In this document: positions 51,289-58,916 of the stretch, piece after piece | How positions within the stretch are numbered: the first letter of the stretch is position 1 | How the letters are laid out: each line of letters opens with the position of its first letter | NCBI GenBank assembly: GCA_947627695.1 | Contig: CANQXF010000006.1 | Coordinates: 1 to 64,000 of the forward strand | Reading direction: 5' to 3' | DNA from: an uncultured Ruminiclostridium sp. | GTDB lineage: Bacteria > Bacillota > Clostridia > Oscillospirales > Ruminococcaceae | DNA: 64,000 nucleotides | Made by a program: the position numbers and the translations under genes | The notes under the pieces: generated by a model | The model's database searches: none | What the model was told of the DNA's origin: nothing | What the model saw: the letters and a program-made list of their open reading frames with translations, nothing else

Positions 51289-52155
51289 TTATTTCTTTTG
51301 ACCGTCCTCGCTGTTATATCTTTCCAGAAAGGAATGAACCCCGTCCTTGTCCTTATACCCCGGGAACGTGTTCAGCGCCAGCGTATGCAGGCTGTTGAAA
51401 ATGCTCTTTTCGATATAGGAATTGCGCTTTTTCAGCTCCTTTATCAGCATTTTTATCTCCTGCCGCTTGGAGTCCCCTATCCCGTCGCGGCTGCTTGCGC
51501 TGTTTTCGGTAAAGCGGCAGGCGCAGCGAATAAATTCCAGCCCGTTATGCTTAGCCCAGGCAATAATATCCTCTTCGTGAACGCAGTAAAGCGGGCGGAT
51601 AAGCTCCATTCCCTCAAAATTTTTACTGCGCAGCTTAGGTATCATCGCCTGCAATTGGGAGCTGTAAAACATTCCCATAACGGTAGTTTCGATAACGTCG
51701 TTAAAGTGATGTCCCAGCGCTATCTTGTTGCAGCCAAGCTCTTTCGCTTTGTTGTAAAGATGTCCCCTTCTCATCTTTGCGCAGAGAAAGCAGGGGGATT
51801 TTTCCGTCTTGTACGCCACGCTGAAAATATTCGTTTCAAAAAATGTGACGGGTATTTCCAAAAGCTTTGCGTTGCTCTCTATCTTTTTCCTATTTTCATC
51901 ATTGTATCCCGGGTCCATCACAAGAAAAGTAAGCTGAAACGGCACCTCCGTTATCCTTTGCAGCATCTGCATCAGCTTTGCCATAAGCATTGAGTCCTTG
52001 CCGCCTGAAATGCAGACTGCTATCCTGTCCCCCGCCTGTATCAGCTCGTAGCGCTTTACCGCCTCCACAAAGGGGTTCCAAAGCTCCTTGCGGTATTTTT
52101 TCGTAATGCTCTGCTCTATCGCCTGACAGCGGGAAAGCTGTTTGCTCATACACAT
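51289..52155 (-). CDS. ttcA: TtcA-like tRNA thiolation / ATP pyrophosphatase family protein
   Basis: 288 residues. PP-loop 'RIAVCISGGKDSMLMAKLMQ' near residue 40, then 'CFLCAKMRRGHLYNKAKELG' (C-x-x-C pair), 'NKIALGHHFNDVIETTVMGM' and 'GLEFIRCACRFTE' (C-x-C). This set matches TtcA-type tRNA 2-thiocytidine synthetases that bind a [4Fe-4S] cluster and activate the base with ATP. Closely related clostridial paralogues act on other substrates, so the exact tRNA site is uncertain. Confidence 0.82.
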   Translation of the reverse strand: MCMSKQLSRCQAIEQSITKKYRKELWNPFVEAVKRYELIQAGDRIAVCISGGKDSMLMAKLMQMLQRITEVPFQLTFLVMDPGYNDENRKKIESNAKLLEIPVTFFETNIFSVAYKTEKSPCFLCAKMRRGHLYNKAKELGCNKIALGHHFNDVIETTVMGMFYSSQLQAMIPKLRSKNFEGMELIRPLYCVHEEDIIAWAKHNGLEFIRCACRFTENSASSRDGIGDSKRQEIKMLIKELKKRNSYIEKSIFNSLHTLALNTFPGYKDKDGVHSFLERYNSEDGQKK

Positions 52156-52210
52156 TCCTCCGTGAAAATTTCTCCCTTTATTTTACTGCCAAAATCAAGT
52201 TATGTCAATA

Positions 52211-52245
52211 AAAATCACCGACCCTTTTTACAGAGTCGGTGATAA
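52211..52245 (-). terminator. Terminator of the first solute-binding protein gene
   Basis: ATCACCGAC (52214-52222) / GTCGGTGAT (52235-52243); T-rich on the minus strand side. Confidence 0.8.
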
Positions 52246-52258
52246 GTATAGGAATTAT

Positions 52259-53890
52259 TTATTCAGCAGCTGTGGTCTGAGGAGGAGTCGTTGTTATCTC
52301 CTCGCCGTTTGCGTCGGCTTCCATTCTGTCGCGGTAGGGCTGGAGGTAGCTTTCAACGGTAGCGTAGAGAGATTCTACCGCATTCGTGTAGGTGATATCC
52401 TGGAATACGGGACCGTCGATTATAGGAGTGTCGCCGCCCTGGAACAAAGCGGAAACGTCAGCGCTGAAACCGTAGCAGTTATCGAACAGCAGGGAGAAGC
52501 GGTCGCCCTCTCCTCTCATTTCCATATAAAGGTCATACTGCTCTTCGCTCCATACAGTCTTGAACTTTTCTCTTCTGGGAGTTCCGCATACGGGACAAAC
52601 GGTCACGCCCTGTTCTTCCTCTTCCTCGGTGTAAACGTGTCTGCCCTTGCTGTCGGCATTTTCGGAGGTATCTCCGCAGTCTGCGTTAGGGCAGGTAGGA
52701 TAGTAAGCGGGTGAATCGTCAATAGCGTCGTCCCTTGCCTTTGCCAGATTATCGGGGTCTATCTCCTCAGTTCTCAGCAGGGTTATCCAGTCAACAACGC
52801 CCTTAACATTCTTTGCGCCTGCGGGTATCATATAGCCGAAGGTGTCGGTAGCCTGGTAATATTTGTCAGCCTGTTCATCTCTGGGGAAAGGAACAAACTT
52901 CATATCTTCAGTCGCCTTGTCCTTGTAGAATGCCTCTTTAGCTGCGCCGAAGGACCAGAAGGGCTCCATTCCCAGGAACAGCAGATTGCCGTCCTTGAAA
53001 GCGGCGTCAGGACCTACATATCCGTTTGCAACGCCGTTAGCCTGCTGCTCGGCAGTAGCGCCCAGCAGACCGTTCTTGCGCAGACCCTCGAGCCAGGTCA
53101 TGCAGCGCTGGATATCGGCGTTTCTCAGGTTGTTGATTATCTGACCGTCCTTGATGTCGATTATCTTCTGACCTGTGGTGGCAACAAAGCTCATTCCGCC
53201 GACGCCGTTGTAGCAGATGTGATTAACGGGGTCGATGTCCTTCCACTGCTTGAGCATATCCTCAAAAGCAGACCAGGTCCATGTGTTGTCCTGAACCATA
53301 TCCATAGGGTCAGGCAAGCCGTTTTCTTCAAGAACACGGTTGTTGTAGTTCAGGGCAAAGCTGGTGCCGATGTGATGAGGAACGTAGAAATGCTTGCCGT
53401 TGTAGGCAAAGTTCTCCGCCATATCCTTTATGCCTGCCCAGAGCTCGCTGTCCAGATCTATGTAGTCGTCCAGCGGAGTGAACATATTATAGCTCATTCC
53501 GTGAGGGAAGCTGATCCATTCGTAGCGCACCATATCGGGAGAGTCGCCTGTGGCTATCTTAGTTCCCAGCATTTCAAAATAAGTGTTTGAAGTAGCGGTA
53601 GCCTCCACCGTTATCTCGCCGTTGTAGCGTGTGCCGAACAGAGCTATCAGCTCGGCGCTTGCGTCCTCAAAGTTTGTTTCATAGGTGAAGTATTTTATAG
53701 TGCCAGTTTCCGCATTTTCGTCAATAGGCGGAGCAGTTGCCTCGGTAAAGCTGCCAACTGTGGAGCTTGTACCTGCGCCGTCGTCGGTGTTAGTGCCGCC
53801 GCCGCCGCCTGAACCTTCAGAGCAGGCGGTAATGCTTACAGCCATAGCGACTGTCAGCAGGACCGACAGGATCTTTTTAGATAATTTCAT
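52259..53890 (-). CDS. Extracellular solute-binding lipoprotein with inserted four-Cys knuckle (paralogue 1)
   Basis: About 543 residues from ATG 53890 (GGAGG upstream). Lipobox 'MAVSITACSEG' and a Gly/Thr linker. Family-1 ABC solute-binding fold ('IKYFTYETNFEDASAELIAL', 'TKIATGDSPDMVRYEWISFP', 'FALNYNNRVLEENGLPDP', 'IPAGAKNVKGVVDWITLL'). At about residues 398-432 an insertion reads CPNADCGD...CPVCGTPRREK, a C-x4-C / C-x2-C zinc-knuckle pattern not usual in exported binding proteins. No permease or ATPase gene is adjacent. Ligand, probably a sugar or oligosaccharide, is unknown. Paralogue of the gene at 54857. Confidence 0.85.
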   Translation of the reverse strand: MKLSKKILSVLLTVAMAVSITACSEGSGGGGGTNTDDGAGTSSTVGSFTEATAPPIDENAETGTIKYFTYETNFEDASAELIALFGTRYNGEITVEATATSNTYFEMLGTKIATGDSPDMVRYEWISFPHGMSYNMFTPLDDYIDLDSELWAGIKDMAENFAYNGKHFYVPHHIGTSFALNYNNRVLEENGLPDPMDMVQDNTWTWSAFEDMLKQWKDIDPVNHICYNGVGGMSFVATTGQKIIDIKDGQIINNLRNADIQRCMTWLEGLRKNGLLGATAEQQANGVANGYVGPDAAFKDGNLLFLGMEPFWSFGAAKEAFYKDKATEDMKFVPFPRDEQADKYYQATDTFGYMIPAGAKNVKGVVDWITLLRTEEIDPDNLAKARDDAIDDSPAYYPTCPNADCGDTSENADSKGRHVYTEEEEEQGVTVCPVCGTPRREKFKTVWSEEQYDLYMEMRGEGDRFSLLFDNCYGFSADVSALFQGGDTPIIDGPVFQDITYTNAVESLYATVESYLQPYRDRMEADANGEEITTTPPQTTAAE

Positions 53891-54156
53891 GTTTTCCTCC
53901 TTTAAAATGGACGCGGTGCTTGCTTTAAGCAAAGCCCGTACGTCCGCTGACGGCGTATTATAAAAGGTGTGAACGATTACACACAACTCGCCGTAAATAA
54001 ATTTTAACACATAATTTAATGCTATTCAACTGACAATTAAACGATTTTGAACATAACTTTTTGTAAAAAATACACAAACTTTCTTTGTGGCGGTGGGTCA
54101 TTTTGCCGTCTTGCGTGGTGCGTTTTAAAAAAGGTATACGGGCGGGAAACGTGCTT

Positions 54157-54201
54157 TTCGGCTGTAAAGCGGCGGCATTAAGATAAGAACTGCCTATCAG
54201 C
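54157..54201. repeat. Conserved upstream block, copy 1 (second copy at 56839-56883)
   Basis: About 45 bp beginning TTCGGCTGTAAAGCGGCGGC and ending with AGATAAGAACTGCC-ATCAGC. It is repeated almost exactly upstream of the second solute-binding gene, preceded in both by AAGGTATAC. It lies about 270-350 bp before each start codon, so gene and upstream region were duplicated together. May hold a control site. Confidence 0.65.
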
Positions 54202-54203
54202 AG

Positions 54204-54314
54204 GGCGGCGGAGCCGCCTTTGTTTCGGGCGCAGCCCGAAACAAAGCGCCGATTTTGCGAAGCAAAATCGGCGGGCTGGTGCGCGAAGCGCACCAGCTGC
54301 GGCTCCGCCGCCCC
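54204..54314. repeat. Multi-hairpin palindromic element
   Basis: Five abutting stems: GGCGGC/GCCGCC; TTTGTTTCGGGC/GCCCGAAACAAA; CGCCGATTTTGC/GCAAAATCGGCG; GCTGGTGCGC/GCGCACCAGC; GCGGC/GCCGC. Same design as 45221-45330: perfect 6-12 bp stems with 3-base loops, back to back. Confidence 0.75.
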
Positions 54315-54337
54315 TGACGCGCACATCTTCCCTGCAA

Positions 54338-54713
54338 GCCACAGCATTATAATCAAATTTGTGTAGCTTACATCACTTTAATCAACTTTCTTTTAAGCCA
54401 CGGCATTGTAATCAAATTTTTTCAATCCACGTCACTGTAATCAAATTTGTGCAGCTTACATCACTTTAATCAACTTTCTTTTAAGCCACAGCGTAATCAA
54501 ATTTTTCAATCCACGTCACTGTAATCAAACTCTCTGCCAGCCACGTCGTTATAATCACCCCCGCCAGCCGAAGCGCTGTAAATTCTTTTCAAGCCGCGTC
54601 ATTATAATCAACATTTCTGCAAACCACATCACCGTAATCAACTTCCCTTGCCAACCACGTCATTATAATCAAACTCTTTTCAATCCACAGTCTTGCAATC
54701 AACTCCTCCTCTC
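54338..54713. repeat. Degenerate tandem repeat, 13 units of about 29 bp
   Basis: Each unit follows CCACGTCATTATAATCAAA plus a pyrimidine-rich 8-11 bp tail. Units vary: some read CTTACATCACTTTAATCAAC, and CCGAAGCGCTGTAAATTC is the most degraded. 376 bp / 13 = 28.9 bp. No open frame. Not CRISPR: there are no unique spacers of constant length. It sits between the two solute-binding paralogues, downstream of the second and upstream of the first. Confidence 0.75.
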
Positions 54714-54817
54714 AAAAAATAAACGTTCCCTTTTTTCACTCTCTCCCCTCTCTCCCCTCTCCCAAAAAACGCTTTTTATCTCCCTAAAAAATCCATAAAT
54801 CCCCCACAAAACAAAAA

Positions 54818-54842
54818 ACCGACCCTGAAAAACAGGGTCGGT
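54818..54842 (-). terminator. Terminator of the second solute-binding protein gene
   Basis: ACCGACCCTG / CAGGGTCGGT with a 5-A loop; a T-run follows on the minus strand. Confidence 0.85.
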
Positions 54843-54856
54843 CAAGAGATCAAATT

Positions 54857-56509
54857 TTACTCAGCGTTCTCTTCAGTCTGAGGAGGAGTCGTTGTAACTT
54901 CCTCGCCGTTTGCGTCAGCCTTCATTCTGTCACGGTAAGGCTGGAGATAGCCTTCAACAGAACCGTAAATAGCTTCCATCTCACTGGTGTATGAGGTGTA
55001 GTCAGCGCCGAAGCACAGACCGTCCAGCAGAGTTTCATTGCCGTCTACGAACAGGCTCTTAAAGTCGTTGTTGAAGCCGTACAGGTTATCGTACATCAGC
55101 GTGAGCAGCTCGCCGTCGTTCATCATTTCCATGTACAGATCCCACTGTTCCTCGCTCCATACAGCCTTATACTTTTCTCTTCTGGGAGTGCCGCATACGG
55201 GACATACGGTAACGCCCTGTTCTTCCTCTTCGGCGGTGAAAATGTGTCTCCCCTTGCTGTCAGCATTTTCAGAAGTATCACCGCAGTCAGCGTTGGGGCA
55301 GGTAGAATAATAAGCGGTAGAATCGTCGGTAGCCTCGTCCTTTGCGCTGGCTACGTTTTCAGGGTCGATCTCTTCTTCTCTCAGCAGAGTGATCCAGTCA
55401 AGAGCGCCCTTTACATTCTTAGCGCCTGCGGGAACAAGGTAGCCGAATGTACCGGTGTACTGATACCACTTGTCAGCCTGCTCGTCTCTGGGGAAAGGAA
55501 TGAACTTCATCTCGCCCACTTCTTTCTTGTTCCAAAGACCTTCCATAGCGGCGGGATGAGCCCAGCCGGGTTCCATACCAAGGAACAGCAGATGGCTTCC
55601 GCTTTCGCCTACGAATGCCTGACCGGGATCAATGTAGCCGCTGGTCATACCTGCTGCCTGCTGGTCAGCGGTAGCGCCGATAAGACCCTGCTTCTTCAAT
55701 TCTTCCAGCCACTGCATGCAGCGTACGATGTCGGGATCCTTCAGGTTGTTTATGATCTCGCCGTCCTTGATGTCGATTATCTTCTTGCCGGTAGTGCCGG
55801 AGAAAGCAAGCGCACCTACGCCGTTGTAGGAGATGTTGTTCACAGGGTCGATATCTTTCCACTGCTTGAGCATTTCCTCAAACTTTGACCAGGTCCATGT
55901 GTTGTCCTTAACGTACTGCATAGGGTCGGGCATGCCGTTTTCTTCCAGAACGCGGTTGTTATAGTTCAAAGCGAAGGAAGTTGTCTTTCTGTAAGGGAAG
56001 TAGAAGTGCTTTCCGTTGTAAGCGTACTGCTCGATAGTTCCCTTCATATCCTTCCACAAATCGCTGTCGATGTCAAAATAGCTGTCAAGGCAGGTGAACA
56101 TATTGTAGCTCATGCCGTGAGGGAAGGTCCAGCCCTCGTAACGTGTGAGGTCGGGAGAATCGCCTGTTGCTATCGCAACGCCCAGCTTTTCGGAATAGTC
56201 CAGAGAAGTGCAGGAACGGTCAACGTCAAACGTGCCGTTGTATCTTTCCTTGAACAGGGCGATAAGCTCACTGCTGGAGCCTTCAAACGCACCCTCATTT
56301 TCATAAGTAAGGTATTTCACCTTGCCTGCATCAGCGGTCTCATCGATCGGGGGGGCTGTGCCTTCGGTGAAGCTGCCCACTGTGGAGTTTGTGCCGGAGC
56401 CGTCGTCGCCCGTTCCGCTGGGATTGTTCTCGCTGCCGGGAGAGCAGGCGGTGATGCTCAGCGCCATAGCCAGTACAAGCGCAGCGCAAAGCGATTTTTT
56501 GAATTTCAT
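54857..56509 (-). CDS. Extracellular solute-binding lipoprotein with inserted four-Cys knuckle (paralogue 2)
   Basis: About 550 residues from ATG 56509 (AGGAGG upstream; the Met at 56602 lacks one). Lipobox 'LSITACSPGSEN'. Same architecture as the gene at 52259, including 'FALNYNNRVLEENGMPDP', 'VPAGAKNVKGALDWITLL' and the insertion CPNADCGD...CPVCGTPRREK near residues 403-437, whose cysteines are all kept. The N-terminal ligand region differs more ('FEGSSSELIALFKERYNGTF'), suggesting different ligand preference. Single-gene unit with its own terminator. Confidence 0.85.
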   Translation of the reverse strand: MKFKKSLCAALVLAMALSITACSPGSENNPSGTGDDGSGTNSTVGSFTEGTAPPIDETADAGKVKYLTYENEGAFEGSSSELIALFKERYNGTFDVDRSCTSLDYSEKLGVAIATGDSPDLTRYEGWTFPHGMSYNMFTCLDSYFDIDSDLWKDMKGTIEQYAYNGKHFYFPYRKTTSFALNYNNRVLEENGMPDPMQYVKDNTWTWSKFEEMLKQWKDIDPVNNISYNGVGALAFSGTTGKKIIDIKDGEIINNLKDPDIVRCMQWLEELKKQGLIGATADQQAAGMTSGYIDPGQAFVGESGSHLLFLGMEPGWAHPAAMEGLWNKKEVGEMKFIPFPRDEQADKWYQYTGTFGYLVPAGAKNVKGALDWITLLREEEIDPENVASAKDEATDDSTAYYSTCPNADCGDTSENADSKGRHIFTAEEEEQGVTVCPVCGTPRREKYKAVWSEEQWDLYMEMMNDGELLTLMYDNLYGFNNDFKSLFVDGNETLLDGLCFGADYTSYTSEMEAIYGSVEGYLQPYRDRMKADANGEEVTTTPPQTEENAE

Positions 56510-56838
56510 TGATATTCCTCCTTGTTTAAAATAAGGCTTTCGGCTTTTTGCGGAAAGTACCGAAAAAACCGTTTCAACGCCATTTGCGGCAAATATAAAC
56601 AATTCAGGCAGTGCTTGCGATTTAGTGAAATCGTTTGCAATCGTTTACATTACAATATAATTTTACCATAAAGCGCAAGTCAAATCAACTGACAATTGAA
56701 CGATTTTCAAATCCGTTTTTTGTGGATAGTAAACAAAAGCGGGGGAAAGTTTTTTACATTTTTTGCTTCCTGCGAGGGCAATATATATGCGCGAACGACT
56801 GCGCATAATATAAGGTATACTGAAAGCAAAGCGGCAAA

Positions 56839-56883
56839 TTCGGCTGTAAAGCGGCGGCTTTGAGATAAGAACTGCCCATCAGC
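56839..56883. repeat. Conserved upstream block, copy 2 (see 54157-54201)
   Basis: TTCGGCTGTAAAGCGGCGGC then TTTGAGATAAGAACTGCCC and ATCAGC. Followed, as in copy 1, by a (shorter) GC-rich palindrome and CGCACATCTTCCCT. The rest of 56510-57000 shows no gene. Confidence 0.65.
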
Positions 56884-57003
56884 GGGACGCGGCTTCGCCG
56901 CCCCCGCCACGCACATCTTCCCTCAACCCCGCAACATTCCGACTCAAATTTTCCCCCACCACAAATAAATTGTGAAAACAAGTGAAAAAATTTAAAAAAC
57001 CTA

Positions 57004-57086
57004 TTGACAACTGATAAGAAAAGTGATATATTTTGTTTAGCACTCTAAGAGGTAGAGTGCTAACAGTCAGAAGCGGAGAGTGCTAA
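57004..57086 (+). promoter_or_regulatory. Promoter and CIRCE operator of hrcA-grpE-dnaK-dnaJ, with extra half-site
   Basis: TTGACA (57004-57009), 17-bp spacer, TATATT (57027-57032). The perfect CIRCE element TTAGCACTC-N9-GAGTGCTAA (57037-57063) covers the likely start of transcription and is the binding site of HrcA. An additional GAGTGCTAA half-site lies at 57078-57086, 14 bp before the hrcA start. Confidence 0.95.
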
Positions 57087-57100
57087 AATCCTGAAAGGCG

Positions 57101-58180
57101 GTGAGGATAACGGAACGCAGAACGCTGAAAATACTTGAGGCGGTGGTGGACCAGTACATTCTCACAGGCGAGCCCGTCGGCTCCAAGCTGGTACAGGAAA
57201 AGCTGGACATAAACGTTTCCTCCGCAACTATCAGGAACGAAATGGCAATGCTGGAACAGCAGGGTTACCTTGAACATCCTCACACCAGCGCAGGCAGAGT
57301 TCCCACCTTCAGCGGTTACCGTCTTTACATCGAGACCTTCACGCCCGAGCATGAGCTGACAAGTCAGCAAAAGGCGCAGATAGACGAGATATTCGATAAA
57401 ATAGACGCCAACACCGACAGCGAGCTTATCGAGGAGGCGGGCAGAGCGCTGGCAGAGGTCACCAAATGCGCCATAGTCACCTCAAACGAAACGGGAAAAT
57501 TTTCCGTGATAACCAAGGTGGAAGTGATACCCACAGGCAGAAGAATGTATATGCTTTTGCTGATAACCTCGGGCGGGAGCATAAAGAACAGAGTCTGCCG
57601 CCTGCAAGTGGACCTCACCAACGAGCAGGTACAGTTTTTCACTCGCTTTGCGGAGGAAAACCTGACGGGAATGAACCTTGAGAACGTTTCCGATGAGTTC
57701 ATCGAAAGCCTTTCCTCAGCGCTTGGCAGCTATATGATGCTTATGTCCCCGCTTATCAAGGGCGTGGCTGAAATGACAGCGGAAATGATGAACGAGCAGG
57801 TAAATATGGAGGGTGAAACTCACCTGATAACCTGCGACCAGTTACAAAGCCACGAGATAGCCGCAATGCTTGAAAGCCGCAGTCAACTCACCGAAATACT
57901 TACGAACGCTTTTTCTGGAATAAACATTATGTTCGGCAAGGAGGACGAAACATTTGTAGTTTCCAACTCCAGTATGATAACCAGCTCCTTTGAAAAGGAC
58001 GGTCACAAGGCGGGCAGCTTTGGCGTTATCGGACCTATGCGCCTTGATTACAAGAAGATAATCCCTTATATAGAATATTTTTCAAATAAAGTAACAAATA
58101 TACTCAGCACCGACAGCGAAGATGAAGAGCTGCTGACGATAGAAAGAGAGGCAACTGAAAGTGAGCAAAAAGAAAACTGA
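57101..58180 (+). CDS. hrcA: Heat-inducible transcription repressor HrcA
   Basis: 359 residues starting at GTG 57101 (AAAGGCG upstream). Winged-helix 'RRTLKILEAVVDQYILTGEP', 'VGSKLVQEKLDINVSSATIR' and NEMAMLEQQGYLEHPHTSAG; then the GAF-like middle domain ('GSIKNRVCRLQVDLTNEQVQ') and 'FGVIGPMRLDYKKIIPYIEY'. Represses its own operon through CIRCE and is refolded by GroE. Overlaps grpE by 20 bp. Confidence 0.96.
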   Translation: MRITERRTLKILEAVVDQYILTGEPVGSKLVQEKLDINVSSATIRNEMAMLEQQGYLEHPHTSAGRVPTFSGYRLYIETFTPEHELTSQQKAQIDEIFDKIDANTDSELIEEAGRALAEVTKCAIVTSNETGKFSVITKVEVIPTGRRMYMLLLITSGGSIKNRVCRLQVDLTNEQVQFFTRFAEENLTGMNLENVSDEFIESLSSALGSYMMLMSPLIKGVAEMTAEMMNEQVNMEGETHLITCDQLQSHEIAAMLESRSQLTEILTNAFSGINIMFGKEDETFVVSNSSMITSSFEKDGHKAGSFGVIGPMRLDYKKIIPYIEYFSNKVTNILSTDSEDEELLTIEREATESEQKEN

Positions 58181-58715
58181 CAAGCAGGAGCTGAACGAGG
58201 AGCTTGAGGAAAAGACCGAAACGGCGGAGCAACCCGCAGAGCCCGCCGAGGAGCCTGCTCCCGAAACTCCCGAGATCCCCGAAGAAGACCCGAAGGACAA
58301 AGAGATAGCAAACCTGAAGGATCAGCTCATGCGCAATATGGCGGAGTACGACAACTACCGCAAGCGAACCGCAAGAGAGCGAATGGAGCTTCAGCCTGAG
58401 ATAACCGCAAAGACGGTGGCAGAATTTCTTACCGTTGCGGACGGACTGGAAAGAGCCTTGCAGGCGGAATGCTCCGACGAAAACTACAAAAAGGGAATAG
58501 AAATGCTCCACGAAAATTTTGTTTCGGTAATGCAGAATTTAGGCGTGGAGGAAATTCCCACCGACAAAGGCTTTGACCCCTCAATGCACCAGGCGGTTCA
58601 GCAAGTCCCCGCCGCCGAGGGACAGGAAAGCGGAGAAATTTCCGCAGTGTTCCAGAAAGGCTATAAGCTGGGAGAAAAGGTGCTGAGATTTGCGATGGTG
58701 GCAGTAGTACAGTAG
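58161..58715 (+). CDS. grpE: Nucleotide exchange factor GrpE
   Basis: 184 residues from GTG 58161, inside the end of hrcA. An acidic N-terminal arm ('EEKTETAEQPAEPAEEPAPE') precedes the long helix 'LKDQLMRNMAEYDNYRKRTA' and the C-terminal beta domain ('PTDKGFDPSMHQAVQQVPAA', 'GYKLGEKVLRFAMVAV'). Releases ADP from DnaK. Confidence 0.95.
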   Translation: MSKKKTDKQELNEELEEKTETAEQPAEPAEEPAPETPEIPEEDPKDKEIANLKDQLMRNMAEYDNYRKRTARERMELQPEITAKTVAEFLTVADGLERALQAECSDENYKKGIEMLHENFVSVMQNLGVEEIPTDKGFDPSMHQAVQQVPAAEGQESGEISAVFQKGYKLGEKVLRFAMVAVVQ

Positions 58716-58916
58716 TTGACAGTGTACAGTGTACAGTGTACAGTTGTGGAGCGGCTTCGCCGAGATCGGAATTGCCGCCTGCAAATTTTTACCTGTCAAT
58801 TCAGATCCGTCCGCGCAGCGGACACCAAAACTTTGCACCTTGCACTTTTAACTTTAAACTGTTTCAAACGGCAATCAACATATAATTAAATAAAACACAT
58901 TTAGGAGGCAATTATT
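58716..58916. other. Intergenic region grpE-dnaK
   Basis: 201 bp without a gene. Contains short tandem ACAGTGT repeats (58722-58744), GCGGCTTCGCCG and GTCCGCGCAGCGGAC palindromes, and a TATAAT near 58881 that could give dnaK a second promoter; no matching -35 is clear. Confidence 0.4.

Noticed and set aside
54338-54713. CRISPR array
   Set aside because: The whole 29-bp unit is repeat-like with short variable tails; there are no constant repeats with unique 25-40 bp spacers and no cas genes.
58722-58744. ACAGTGT tandem repeats as a regulator-binding array
   Set aside because: Only about three units in 23 bp; too short to claim more than a microrepeat.
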